From the NCBI GenBank assembly GCA_034440635.1, contig JAOTON010002073.1, forward strand, positions 1,277,001-1,341,000: DNA of 64,000 nt, read 5' to 3'. Under the pieces are notes generated by a model. That model did not search any database and was not told the origin of the DNA. It was given only the letters and a program-made list of their open reading frames with translations. Position numbers and translations under genes: made by a program. The stretch is from Lepas anatifera (Eukaryota > Arthropoda > Thecostraca > Lepadidae). Shown here piece by piece: positions 9,101 to 18,159 of this stretch. The first letter of the stretch is position 1, and each line of letters opens with the position of its first letter.

Positions 9101-10744
9101 GACGCGCCAGAATAACAGCCGAACGTAAACAACTGGGGAGGAGGGGACACACCAGAATAACAGCCGAACGTAAACACCTGGGGAGGAGGGACGCACCAGA
9201 ATAACAGCCGAACGTAAACACCTGGGGAGGAGGGACGCACCAGAATAACAGCCGAACGTAAACACCTGGGGAGGAGGGGACACACCAGAATAACAGCCGA
9301 ACGTGAACAACTGGGGAGGAGAGACGCTCCAGAATAACAGCCGAACGTGAACAACTGGGGAGGAGAGACGCTCCAGAATAACAGCCGAACGTAAACACCT
9401 GGGGAGGAGGGGACACACCAAAGTTACAGCCGAACGTGAACAACTGGGGAGGACGGACATACCAGAATAACAGCCGAACGTAAACACCTGGGGAGGAAAG
9501 ACGCTCCAGAATAACAGCCGAACGTAGACACCTGGGGAGGAGAGACATACCAGAATAACAGCCAAACGTAAACACCTGGGGAGGAGGGGACACACCAAAG
9601 TTACAGCCGAACGTGAACAACTGGGGAGGAGGGAAATACCACAATAACAGCCGAACATCAGCCGAACAGCCGAACGTAAACACCTGGGGAGGAGAGACGC
9701 ACCAAAATAACATCCGAACGTGAACACCTGGGGAGTAGGCGGAACACACCAAAATAACAACCGAACGTGAAGATCTAAGGACGCAAGACACATTAAACTT
9801 ACACTCGAACGTAAAAACCTAGGGAAGAAGCGACATCACTAGTAAAAATATCAAGATGCTACGGATTCTGTGACGGCGGGATTAGCTGATTTAATGAACA
9901 CTCCCAATACGGTCCATGTCTTCACAAGTAGCTGGTCTCCAACACACACGCGCAACCCGTGCCCACATCACCCAGCACTCTTACCTTGCCATCCTTGGTG
10001 AGACACAGTGTGTGCATGCCTCCGGCGTACACGTCGATGACGTCATCGCCCAGCGGCTCCACGCGCTTGACGCGGCGACAGTCCATGGTGTCGGGGCCGA
10101 GCCCCAGCTGACCGGTGTCCCCCTCACCCACCGTCAGCACACAGCCCGGCAGCGTGTTGCGGGGCGCTGCGCTCAGCAGAGGCCCCCCGACGCTGCCGAC
10201 ACAGAACCACAACAGTGAAAACCAGCCCGGCAGCGTGTTGCGGGGCGCCGCGCTCAGCAGAGGCGCCCTCCGACGTTGCCGACACAGAACCACAACAGTG
10301 AAAACACAGCCCGGCAGCGTGTTGCGGGGCGCCGCGCTCAGCAGAGAGGCGCTCTCCGACGCTGCAAGCACAGACCCACAACAGTGAACCAGTTACACGG
10401 CACTCAAATCGCCACAGAGAACGGAGCAGCCACGGAGTATTGAACCAGCCACACAGTACTGAGCAGTCGGTAGGGCACTGAACCAGGAAGACAGTACAAA
10501 TCACTCCAGGCACGCGGCACTGAACCAGAATTAAGTATCAAACAAGCAAGCCGCAGAAACTCCTTAGAGGCTGACTGTCAAATAGACCCATTGGTTGCCA
10601 AGATGGCTCCTGTTTAGTCAGAGCATTAATACCACCAACAAACGAGATCCCCACCCTTTCAATACCTTTGGACTTTTTCGCAGGTGGAGGCCCATTGGAG
10701 GATACCGTTTCCTTTGAAGCAGATTTGGCTGCAGCCGCATTCTT
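3118..10744 (-). CDS. RCC1: Regulator of chromosome condensation 1 (RCC1), Ran guanine-nucleotide exchange factor; eight exons, start exon missing
   Basis: RCC1 is the chromatin-bound nuclear exchange factor that loads GTP onto Ran, setting up the gradient for nuclear transport and spindle assembly; it folds as a seven-bladed propeller. I join eight minus-strand exons: 10666-10744, 9985-10166, 7970-8152, 7255-7474, 5570-5837, 4452-4606, 3697-3806 and 3118-3189. They total 1269 nt (422 codons plus stop), close to the ~420-residue family length, and every GT..AG junction keeps phase. Signatures in order include a basic PPPAKKSK tail, [52 protein letters not shown] and a C-terminal [11 protein letters not shown] block. 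These align along the whole of animal RCC1. The ATG exon lies beyond 10,745 and was not found. Introns are full of minisatellites. Family assignment is very secure; individual boundaries are predictions. Confidence 0.93.
3697..3806 (-). CDS. RCC1: RCC1 exon 7
   Basis: Acceptor ACCTTCAG|GTGACC and donor AGAGAG|GTGAGCG; 110 nt (2 + 36 codons). It encodes [20 protein letters not shown] and ends GKQLENRE, matching WGMGTNYQLGTGQDED and MGKQLENR of RCC1. It is too short to stand out as an open frame. The acceptor and the first ~31 exon bases are repeated three more times upstream in a 57-58-bp tandem array (to about 4012). Confidence 0.92.
3785..4012 (-). repeat. 57-58-bp tandem array spanning the exon 7 acceptor
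   Basis: Four units beginning CAGCTGTGTAGGTCACC on the plus strand at 3791, 3848, 3906 and 3964. On the gene strand each unit contains CCTTCAG|GTGACCTACACAGC, that is, the splice acceptor plus the start of exon 7. Only the unit nearest the exon body continues into true coding sequence. Each unit also contains three AGGTCA hexamers (plus strand). Confidence 0.9.
4452..4606 (-). CDS. RCC1: RCC1 exon 6
   Basis: Acceptor GCGCTGCAG|GGTG and donor GAGGAGG|GTGAGTG; 155 nt (1 + 51 codons + 1). It encodes [16 protein letters not shown] and ends [10 protein letters not shown], matching the YSLGRAEYGRLGLG and GYAVTKDG blocks. No repeat overlaps this acceptor. The final G joins GT of the next exon to give Gly. 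Confidence 0.92.
4744..4932. repeat. ~65-bp-arm inverted repeat with hammerhead-like motif
   Basis: The left arm (4744-4808) and right arm (about 4840-4932) are reverse complements over most of their length, e.g. TTTTTTTAAAGACTA against TAGTCTTTAAAAAAA and GAGGCTCCGTCAGAG against CTCTGACGAAGCCTC. It lies in RCC1 intron 5. The right arm holds CTGACGA-A-GCCT-CAA-AGGC-GAAA at 4874-4896, the layout of a hammerhead catalytic core. A remnant of a Penelope-type terminal repeat is plausible. Confidence 0.6.
5000..5362. repeat. ~26-bp dispersed/tandem repeat in intron 5
   Basis: Many imperfect copies of ACACAGTCTGTCAGAAGACA with CTTTAA between them, in both orientations. Positions 5093-5117 and 5119-5143 form a near-perfect inverted repeat (25-bp arms, two mismatches, one-base centre). 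Confidence 0.75.
5570..5837 (-). CDS. RCC1: RCC1 exon 5
   Basis: Acceptor GTGGCGGCAG|ACATG and donor GACGGCCG|GTGAGAG; 268 nt (2 + 88 codons + 2). It encodes [15 protein letters not shown], then [28 protein letters not shown] and [11 protein letters not shown]. These correspond to the GAYFTFA, GLSNYHQLG and GGQHHTVCMDSEGK regions of RCC1. The 3' overhang CG joins the next exon's G to give Arg. Directly upstream lies the TGTGTCTG-rich ~38-bp minisatellite that also carries acceptor-like CAG motifs. Confidence 0.92.
5845..6570. repeat. ~38-bp minisatellite in RCC1 intron 4 abutting the exon 5 acceptor
   Basis: About 18-19 imperfect units of a CACACAGACACAGTCAG pattern followed by CGCACTGAAACTGCTG or AGCACAGGGACCCTGC variants. 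On the gene strand a unit reads TGTGTCTGTGTGTGGCAGCAG or close to it, the same pyrimidine/TG-rich CAG that serves as the true acceptor at 5838. Apparent long proteins across this block are translations of the repeat and are not genes. Confidence 0.88.
7255..7474 (-). CDS. RCC1: RCC1 exon 4 with the beta-wedge region
   Basis: Acceptor GACGCCAG|GACTCG and donor GACTGG|GTAGGC; 73 codons plus one base. It starts [11 protein letters not shown] and runs through [19 protein letters not shown] to [18 protein letters not shown]. These align with the FRDNNGVIGLLE and [18 protein letters not shown] segments of RCC1, which contain the Ran-contacting wedge. The donor was chosen because it gives the one-base overhang that the next exon needs (G|AC = Asp). 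Confidence 0.92.
7970..8152 (-). CDS. RCC1: RCC1 exon 3
   Basis: Acceptor CTCCTCCCCAG|GTG and donor ACCGG|GTGAGGG; 61 codons, phase 0 at both ends. It begins [15 protein letters not shown] and ends HVYVWGTYR, matching the RCC1 blade with 'SFGCNDEGALGR' and 'WG.FR'. The repeat-signature histidine seen in vertebrate AGDSHTAAL is phenylalanine here ([10 protein letters not shown]). The acceptor and first 18 exon bases are one unit of the ~45-bp minisatellite that fills the upstream intron. Confidence 0.93.
8153..9775 (-). repeat. ~36-copy 44-45-bp minisatellite made of the exon 3 splice junction
   Basis: Plus-strand unit ACAGCCGAACGTAAACACCT plus GGGGAGGAGGGGACACACCAGAATA. On the gene strand every unit holds a C/T-rich tract, CCCCAG|GTGTTTACGTTCGGC: a complete acceptor plus the first 18 coding bases of RCC1 exon 3. 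The array fills almost all of the 1.83-kb intron 2. Because no unit contains a stop in any minus-strand frame, long spurious open frames run through it. Confidence 0.95.
9985..10166 (-). CDS. RCC1: RCC1 exon 2: first propeller blade
   Basis: Encodes [20 protein letters not shown] and continues to [16 protein letters not shown], then donor GGCAAG|GTAAGAG. This matches the LTLGQGD.GQLGLG and AGGMHT.CL blocks of animal RCC1. I prefer the acceptor GAGCGCAG|CG at 10167/10166 because it keeps phase with the upstream exon. An alternative at 10192 (GTCGGCAG|CG) would add 26 bases but breaks phase. The acceptor region is part of a three-copy ~83-bp tandem repeat. Confidence 0.88.
10142..10390 (-). repeat. 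Three-copy ~83-86-bp repeat spanning the exon 2 acceptor
   Basis: Three units starting CAGCCCGGCAGCGTGTTGCG on the plus strand (about 10143, 10223, 10308). Each contains, on the gene strand, GAGCGCAG|CGCCCCGCAAC, the predicted acceptor and start of exon 2. The copy nearest 10142 is continuous with true exon sequence. Confidence 0.88.
10666..10744 (-). CDS. RCC1: RCC1 exon 1 of those seen: basic N-terminal tail
   Basis: The acceptor is CCTGCAG|AAG and the donor CCAAAG|GTATTG. It encodes 26 codons plus one base: a low-complexity Ala/Lys/Ser tail ending PPPAKKSK. That resembles the N-terminal nuclear-localisation/DNA-binding tail of RCC1. The one-base overhang joins the next exon to give an Ala codon (G|CG). 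No in-frame ATG lies in the exon, so an upstream coding exon is expected. This is the least conserved part, hence lower confidence. Confidence 0.65.
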
Positions 10745-13010
10745 CTGCAGGCAACACGAAACCAAGGCTCAACGCAGATTCTAGAACTTTGATGATTAAG
10801 AAATGTACACCAGGGTTGAAACAGCATATAATGGCGCATCAAAATGACTTTCATGCAAGAGACAATTTGTCTAGCTATACTTCCTGTTGCTTATTTTCCA
10901 GGTTATGACCAATATTTTTGGCTTACACGTTTATAATCTTGTTTATAATCTCAACGTTTATAATCTCAACGTTTATAATCTCAGAAGTTAAGTTCATTAA
11001 AGAATGCACAAAATGAAAAAAGTTAACACACTTTATATACTTTAAATGCCATACTGTGGAGTCGATTTTCGTAGGATCTCGTTCGGACTTCCTCCACAAG
11101 ATGTTGGGTGCTTTTTGTTAATATGTGTTAAGATGTTTTTTAGATCTTTGCGTTTGTGATGCGTTTATAACTTTTTTATGTATTGTAATTTAGTCGTTAA
11201 GTCATGCTGCTGTTATTTTGTGTCACTGTTTCTCACTTTAGTGTTTTTATCCCTATCCAATCATCGCTCAGACTGAAGCCCCACTGAGATCCTACACTTT
11301 ATATACTTATAAATTCATAGCATCAACAGAGCAATAATGCAGCCCAATCACAAAATAAAAATTATCAATGGAAGATCAAATGAAGGTATCACGCATAAAC
11401 TTACCCGCTTTGTTTTTCCCAGAGCCATTATGTCATAAAACTAACAAAACCGACCACACAAAAGTCACACACACAGAGACTAGGAGATGTCTGCTTGTTT
11501 CCGTATTATTATACCCGGAAGCTCTCTGTGGAAAAACATTGGTGTTAAAATTGCTGAAGTAATACATATACATACAACCAGTCTTCTGGGCCTACCTCGG
11601 GCTTCCCAAATGATATTTCATACATTCATACTGAATAATGCCATCTGACCGGAACACTGGGGTCAATAACCTTGACCTGTGGCCTTGACGTATAACCTCA
11701 TTGTATGACGTTGGTGGGGTATTTTTCTTGGTGGGAACGTTGGCTGCAAAGATGGTCCCCATTCGGCCTCGGCCACTCGGTCTACAGTGCAGACGAACTG
11801 GTGCGACCGCGCGGTTACGACGGTCTCAAAACAGAGGTCTAATTTTGAAAACCTATTAGTAAAAAAAGTATTGACAGACCTTCAATACTCCTTCACCAAT
11901 CGGCGCGCTCATGAATTCTCTCAAATGTGGCCAAGTAGTGTTTTCCGGCGGCGAACGGTTCCCCGGCCGACTTACAAAAATAGTTGGGGTGGGCACTTTA
12001 GGAAACCTCCACTGTGCACGTTAAGCTGGCATGACAAAGGATGAAGAGTGTGAGGGCTGTCCAGTCGATTCATGAAAAGTTGGTGGGGAATATTTTTCTT
12101 GGTGGGAAACGTTGGCTGCAAAGATGGTTCCCATTCGGCTCTCGCGCATTAATCAAGCGCCCGCCGCCGCTTGCGTCGGCCGTGCTCGGTGGTGCTCACC
12201 GTCTCTGTCGTGCGCGCCGCCGGGGTTGCGCTCGTCCCCGCGCCGTTTTCTTGCCCTGCGTCCGTCGCGTCTCTGCCCGCTGTCTGTCGGGTTTCCTCCT
12301 CGATAAACGTTCCTATTAACCCGTCTCCCCTAAATCCAGTCTTGTTCCTGCTGAGCTGAGTGTCAGTGTCGGCGTCCGCGGACCATGGGGCCTGATGGCG
12401 CCCAGTTGCTGGATGGTCTGTCGCTGCCTGTGTCCGCTGGTGATGTAAAGTCGGTTCCGTTTTTATTGTTTCTTACTTTTAACCCTTGTGTGATGAGTGC
12501 GTAATACATAAACGTGTGATGGCTTCACCACGATCACCCACGATAGGGAGCCGGAGAACAGGACTAGAGCGTGCGGAAATTAGCCACCAGATTAATGGGG
12601 CAAGGTAATAAAATCTCGAGTGTACCTCTGCAACGAGATCCGCACGCATCTTGGTTCTTAAGCTCCTAAAACTATCGTCTCAGATCAAAACCTCCCAAAA
12701 ATAGCACAAACGCAGATTTGGAGTGGCGTGTCAACCTTCAATACTCTGCACTCATTAAATCTGAAAATGATAATTGTGGGCCAAGCAGGAGACAGGTTTA
12801 GCAAGAGTGGTGATGGAACATCAACCAATAACAGATAACAGATTTATTTGAACATGATCCTCAAAAGAATGAGGCTTTTCACACATTCACGTCACATGTT
12901 AAAATCGGTTCAAAGTAGGCTGAGATAAAAGGATTGGATACGTACCGACATACTCCTCTGCAGAAACATACACCAAAACAGTAGTGAGCGAAAATAAAAG
13001 CATTCACAAC
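10745..13010. other. Upstream of RCC1: no supported gene
   Basis: This should contain the missing RCC1 first exon and promoter if the first intron is short, but I could not identify an ATG exon with a matching donor. It holds a 17-bp repeat (GTTTATAATCTCAAC, about 10930-10984), a CpG-rich patch at about 11,740-12,440 and a ~62-bp direct repeat. The short open frames there are not convincing. Confidence 0.4.
11711..12143. repeat. Pair of ~62-bp direct repeats in a CpG-rich segment
   Basis: TTGGTGGGG..TTTTTCTTGG through GCAAAGATGGT..CCCATTCGG occurs at 11711-11772 and again at 12080-12143, ~369 bp apart. The duplication brackets GC-rich, CpG-containing sequence. It may be a duplicated promoter segment or a short terminal repeat; nothing further supports either. 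Confidence 0.55.
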
Positions 13011-14496
13011 TCAATCCTCTAAAATGTCTAGCAAGGTCACTTTAAGTTTAGTCTCAAAATTCAATGAGCCAGGTATAAGTCCAGTCCGGTTCAGCAAGGA
13101 CACGCCTCGGTAACACAGCCGCCGTCGACCCGCCTCTGTGCGTATTGCCGGCAAGGTCCACTGGCAAGAGCGACGGGTATCGTGGCCATGCACCTGGTTG
13201 GCTTGCCGGCCCATGGTCTCACACAACAGTCGGGGCTGTCCCGCAGCCAACACCCGCTCCACCGCGCTCACTGTGTGGTAAATAATCATCCTCTGGGCAG
13301 TCTGCCAGCCAAGCTGCTCAAAAACATCTGTTATGTGGTCAAATCTCCTCCTTCCAGTCACAACACGAGCACAAAAATTTACTATCTTCTGCAATCGATG
13401 CACCTGAGTCACACCACACGAGCCGTACACAGACAGACAGTAGCGCAGTATTGAACTGACGAGTGCTTGTACAATTGATGCTAGTGCGTTCATTGGCAAG
13501 ACATGACGAGCGTGACTTAAAGCAATGAGAATGCTTGTACATTTTTAGTCACCGTGTCGACGTGGTTTTCGTAACTGAGGTGGCGATCCATTATTAAACC
13601 CAAATTTTTTACCATCCTATCCTCCTTAATGGTAGTACCGCAGAAGTTCAATGTAATGGGTGGCAGGTCGCGTAGCATCGCCCGTGTACCTAGTACGATC
13701 ATCTGTGTTTTTTTCAGAGTTCAACTTCATCCCGTTAAAACAGAACCAGTTGTATAGGGTGTTGAGAGCAGTTTGCATCCGTTCAATGATACGAACGATA
13801 TCACACTTCTTGCCGCTAAGACCTGAGTATCATCAGCATACTGTACCACGGTTACATCGCGTTCAACACACAGGCTCAAGTCGTTGGCGTACAACATATA
13901 AAGTAAACATGAGGCGGCCCCCCTTGATATACGCCGATGCTATTAGCACGTGTGTTTGAAGTTAAAACGGACGAACCATCCGCTCCCTTGACTTGGACCT
14001 GCTGTGTGTGCCCCTCGAGATAGGCCCGAAACCAGTCTGTGTCTATTCCATATGCTGATAATTTCTGGAGCAATTTTTGGTGCGGTACAACGTCAAAACA
14101 TTTTGAAAGATCGAGAAGCACAAGAACAGAAATTTCGCCTTTATCCATAGCAGTGAGCGCTTTATCTGTAATAACATGAAGGGCCGTTTCGGTGGAGTGC
14201 AGTTTTCGATAACCGTGCTGTGCGTCCGAGAGGAGGTGATTTTCTTCTAAGTAATAGGAAAGTTGCTGCTGTACAACACGTTCTACTACTTTTGTGACGG
14301 CAGGTAAAATGGAAATAGGTCTAGTCTCAGACGGCCTCGTGCTCTTCGCGCTTTTGGGAATAGGCGTGACCATAGCATGCTTCCACGCTTGCGGAACTGA
14401 GCCAGAGATGAGGCTTGAATTAATGACATCAAGTAGAGGTAAACCAAGACCGTAGTAAAAATCTTTTGAAGCAGGTGTACGTTTAGTGCCGTGCAC
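13011..14496 (-). pseudogene. Non-LTR retrotransposon reverse transcriptase fragment (CR1/L2/jockey group), frameshifted
   Basis: This is the 3' two-thirds of a LINE ORF2-type reverse transcriptase, which copies element RNA at a nicked target. Reading leftwards it shows MVTPIPKS, RPISILPAVTKVVERVV, HGYRKLHSTETAL, LLDLSKCFDVVPH and WFRAYLEGHTQQVQV. After a frameshift near 13.9 kb comes VVQYADDTQV, the catalytic YADD box, then MIVLGTRAML and KNLGLIMDRHLSYENHV. Further frame changes occur near 13.76 and 13.5 kb, before a C-terminal VQALVSSILRYCLSVYG segment. The endonuclease half is absent (5' truncation at about 14.5 kb), so the copy is dead. The order DLSKCFD...YADD places it in the CR1/L2/jockey assemblage; I cannot pick the clade. 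Confidence 0.88.
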
Positions 14497-15630
14497 TGTC
14501 GCTGTTAGGCATCACTGCCGAATCTCGCCAAGTGCGCCGCGGCGTATTCTCCTCGTATAGGGCTTCATTGTCCTAAATGGCAGACGGAGCGTTTTAAAGG
14601 GCTGGTACTCGGCACGAGTCTCCACGGGTAAGGGGGGTCCGTATTAGGTCCTGTTGTCTGCTGGGACACTGGCTGGGGCTCGGTACCGCCACTCTTTGAT
14701 GTAAGATAGCATGTGAACTATGGGGAGCGATCAATAGACAGGGCCCGTCGGGAATCCATATTCGGTCACAGGAGCAGAGATTAACTCATAGTACTTAAAC
14801 ACTGAGATCCTGCTTTTTGCTCTTGAGTTTTTCGCCTGGATAAGCTCAGTTCTGTGGAGAGAAATGAAGCCTGGGACGTCGGCTGTAATTTTCCTGCAGG
14901 ATGGGATGCCAGCACAGATGTCCAACAGGACCTCAGCTTAGGCATAACTACACATTTTGGGGTTCAAGAACAAGCTGCCTTAAACAGAGAACCACCCACA
15001 CTAGAGTCCAATCAAACCCCTTGAAGTATCCTGGAGAGGAGACTCAATGAGGCACAGTAATGCAACAACAAAGAACGGTGTTAACTTTAAGATAAAGCAA
15101 CTGAGACAGCTCAGAAAAGGTGATGTGTGTGGGGTTGTGCATAATAGAAAGTTTAGACTGAAGTACCTGGTTGTTTCATCCTAAGGGGAATATTCACATT
15201 TTTTAATCTGTCAATTGAAATTTGAAAATGGATAGAAGACAAAGTGACATGATCATATTCCATAATACAAATTTGCTGTTGATATTTGACATGCCAAAAT
15301 ATATATTTGGAACATTCAAATGATGACACAAAATATGGTGACATGGTTCTATCCATAGATTATCATCAAATTTGTACCTTTAAATATACCTACAGATTAA
15401 AGATTTTGCAAGGCCTTTTCAGCCTGTTGGCTCTGGGCTCCTGACAAGCTCATGCCAGGCTGAGTCTTCTGTCAGTCTTTCTCAGATTGAAGCATCTGAG
15501 AGAAGCGGAGGCCCTCATTAACTGAGTGATCTGCCAAGAAGTGTTTCTGGGGTGAATATGGACCTAATGAGTTCCTGTGGAGATATATGATCCTCGAATA
15601 TCAAGAAACCCACGGACCACCCGCGTTTGT
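14497..15630. other. No recognised feature
   Basis: Unique-looking sequence. The small open frames show no family features. AT-rich after about 15.0 kb. Confidence 0.4.
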
Positions 15631-15635
15631 GTCGA

Positions 15636-15890
15636 TTAACGGTTTTCGTCGGGGACGTGGAACATCTGCTGGGCCCAGTGATTGTCCAACCAAGAATTGA
15701 ATGTATTTAATGAAGAAGCAGCTATCATATGGGCTGGCAATGCATTCCAGTCATTCACAATCTGGACCCTGAAGCTAGCCTGCAAAGTATGGCAGCAGGC
15801 CACACGAGTCACACCATCCATCTAAAATTCTTGCACTACCAACCTAAAAATTCACACCAATATGCCATATCCCAGGGAGAAAAGCGCACC
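15636..15890 (-). pseudogene. LINE reverse-transcriptase C-terminal tail
   Basis: Encodes SFRVQIVNDWNALPAHMIAA followed by SSLNTFNSWLDNHW. This is the 'FF..RVVN.WN.LP..VV.A.S.N.FK..LD' tail typical of CR1/jockey-type LINE polyproteins. Only this tail is present; it is joined to the interspersed repeat at 15.78-16.14 kb. Confidence 0.6.
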
Positions 15891-16140
15891 CATTCCTACC
15901 CAAACGATGCAATTCTACCTCTGTTATTAGTTCAGGATTTTTTCTCAAGCCCCCTTCTCTGTCTTAATAACCATTTAGCCATTATTTGTTTAGTTTATTT
16001 GTCACTTTCTTCGCACCAGTCTCACAAATTCGCAGCAGGGTGATAAAATTTGCACCACTCACCCCTGTCTCCAGGGGCACTCGCACACTGACAAGATCTT
16101 GTCGAAAATGCCATACTTTGCAAACTGGTCCCGAAGGACG
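15780..16140 (+). repeat. Interspersed repeat R1, copy A
   Basis: Contains TGGCAGCAGGCCACACGAGT, 'cacccattcctaccca', 'ttattagttcaggattttttctcaag' and a block ending 'acaagatcttgt' then 'catactttgcaaactgg'. Closely matching copies lie at 16.45-16.81 (inverted), 17.03-17.25 and 60.73-61.08 kb. The family is unidentified. Confidence 0.75.
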
Positions 16141-16449
16141 CCCTATGCACACGTGAGACAGCCTCCGGCTTCGTCAGCTTTGTAGCATGCCCACATGTTC
16201 TAGATCGGCCTTCGAGATGAAAGAGTAAATGTATTTAAAAACTATATGCACTGATGCCAGGTAATGACAGTTATGTTTTAAATCCACTCTCTCTCGTTTA
16301 TCAACTTGATATTAGGGATTTCAGAATAAGGAGGCGAATGATGACCTGCAGGCTTCGTTCTCTCATGAGCTCAAATAGAAATTCTTTGCTTGGTCTTTCA
16401 CAGGTTTTGCACCTCAGTGTGGTCACTGAGCAAGATTCCAGTGTGCAGA

Positions 16450-16810
16450 GTATGGAACTTTTGATAATATATTTTTTGGTGTGAGTGCCCTTGGAGACAA
16501 GAGAAAGTTGTGCAAATTTTATTAACCTGGTGTGAATTTGTGACACTGGTGCAAGGTAGGCAACACTGTAAACCAAACAAATAATGGATGAATGGTTATA
16601 AATACACAGGAGGGGCCTTATTAAACTAATTAACTAATAAGAGAGGTGGCATTGCATCATGTGAGCAGGGATCGGTACATTGTTCTCCATGGTATATTGC
16701 AAATTTTTGAAAACTTTAGGTGGCTAAACTCTGAAGGTGAAAATTTATGCAATAATTTTAGATGACTGGTGTAACTCATCTGGCCTGCTGCCATGCTTTG
16801 GAGACTGGGC
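16450..16810 (-). repeat. Interspersed repeat R1, copy B (inverted)
   Basis: The reverse complement of copy A: 'gtgagtgcccttggagacaag', 'ggtgtgaatttgtgacactggtgcaagg' and 'actaataagagaggtggcattgca' correspond in order to the end, middle and start of copies A and D. Confidence 0.65.
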
Positions 16811-16858
16811 AAGATTGCTCAAATATGGGCACTCAAATTAATGTGGAGTATCATACAT

Positions 16859-17255
16859 TTAGTTGGTTGAAAAGTCGTCCAGTCTGGCCTTAAACTGATT
16901 AGACAAGGGGGCTTCCACCACAAATGATGGCAGAGTTCCAGCTATTGACGATGTGAGCACCAAAAGAGGCTTGTCTCGTTCTTTTAATAACATGTTTGAC
17001 TTCAGCAACTTCCATGGGCCAGCCTGCAAAGTATGGCAGCAGGCCAGATGAGTCAAACCAGCCATCTAAAATTCTCTTACCACCAGCCACCAAAAATTCA
17101 CACCAATCTGCCATATACCAGTGAGAAAACCCCATCCATTCCTACCCACACAGTGCAATGCTACCTACCTCTCTTATTAATTAGTTAGTTAAGGACTTTT
17201 TATTAGGCACCCTCCTGTCTTTATAACCATTCAGACATTACTTTGCACACTGGTC
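16859..17255 (+). repeat. Interspersed repeat R1, copy C, with LINE tail remnant on the minus strand
   Basis: The right part repeats the 'tggcagcaggccagatgagt' to 'ttagttaaggacttttt' block. The left part on the minus strand encodes ASFGAHIVNSWNS and, after a frame change, PSFVVEAPLSNQFKARLDDF, again a LINE C-terminal tail. So R1 seems to be the 3' region of a LINE. Confidence 0.65.
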
Positions 17256-17956
17256 CATGAAAGAGCTGGTACACATGTACACCATCACCACACAGCCGCC
17301 AGTAATACAGTAAAGGTAGCTTAAGTTCCTGCAGTCTGTCCTTATTACACGGTAGGCCTCGAGTGAGCGAACCATGCTGGGGAACCTAATTGCAAGGGTA
17401 AATACTCTTCTATGGGATTAGTTTTAAGAAGAAGTACTGCGGTGGGTACTGCTAGGGGAGACGTCTCACCTTTGCCAGATAGAGACATTGGGTTTTGCGT
17501 GGAGCCAAAAAAATCCCAAGATTTCTAAATTTCCCCAGATTCCCGGGATCTCCCCATGAGAAGCTTGGGCGAGGGATTCTTGGTATGGGCGCATGGGCGT
17601 CGAAAGCGGGGAGGGGGGACGGGGGGACGCGTCCCCCTGTTGTCCTGCCAGGGGGGAACATCTCCCAGAGTTTCTGGGTCGATGGTTATTAATGTTGTCA
17701 GGTACCGAATATGCTCAAAATTCGCCTCCCCCGGTCACTCGCAGCCCGGGTCTGTCCCCCTGCGAAAATTCCGTGGCGGTGCCCCTGCATGGGCGTATCC
17801 AGGGAAGTGGACTCAGGCCATGGGCAGATCCAGGGAAGGGTAGAAGACGGGACCCAACAAAATTAAGCATGTGTCATAGGCGGATACAGAAAGAAAAATG
17901 TTAGGGCGCACTACGGAGCAGGGCATTCCTGGCGTAGGCGTATCTAGAAAAGGGGA

Positions 17957-18018
17957 TTTAGGCCATAAGCGGATCCAGGGGAGGGAATTCCCTCCTCTGG
18001 ATCCGCTTATGGCCTAAA
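17957..18018. repeat. 62-bp near-perfect palindrome in the left arm
   Basis: The 31-bp arms TTTAGGCCATAAGCGGATCC.. meet at GGGAA|TTCCC with one mismatch. This is a local inversion of the arm repeat unit. A second palindrome of about 32 bp (AGGGACCTACCTAATTAATT..) follows at 18,036-18,069. Confidence 0.8.
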
Positions 18019-18159
18019 CTCGCCTCCCCGGTTAATTAGGGACCTACCTAATTAATTAGGTGGGTCCCTGTAAAACAATGCATTCCGGTCCAGTGGCGTA
18101 GCCACGGGGGGTCCTTGGAGTCCGCGGACCCCCCCTTGGGCTGACCTTATGCACTGGAA

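Noticed and set aside
7703..9793. Long minus-strand frames of up to 388 codons with [12 protein letters not shown] repeats
   Set aside because: Product of the stop-free 44-45-bp intronic minisatellite; only 7970-8152 is genuine RCC1 coding sequence.
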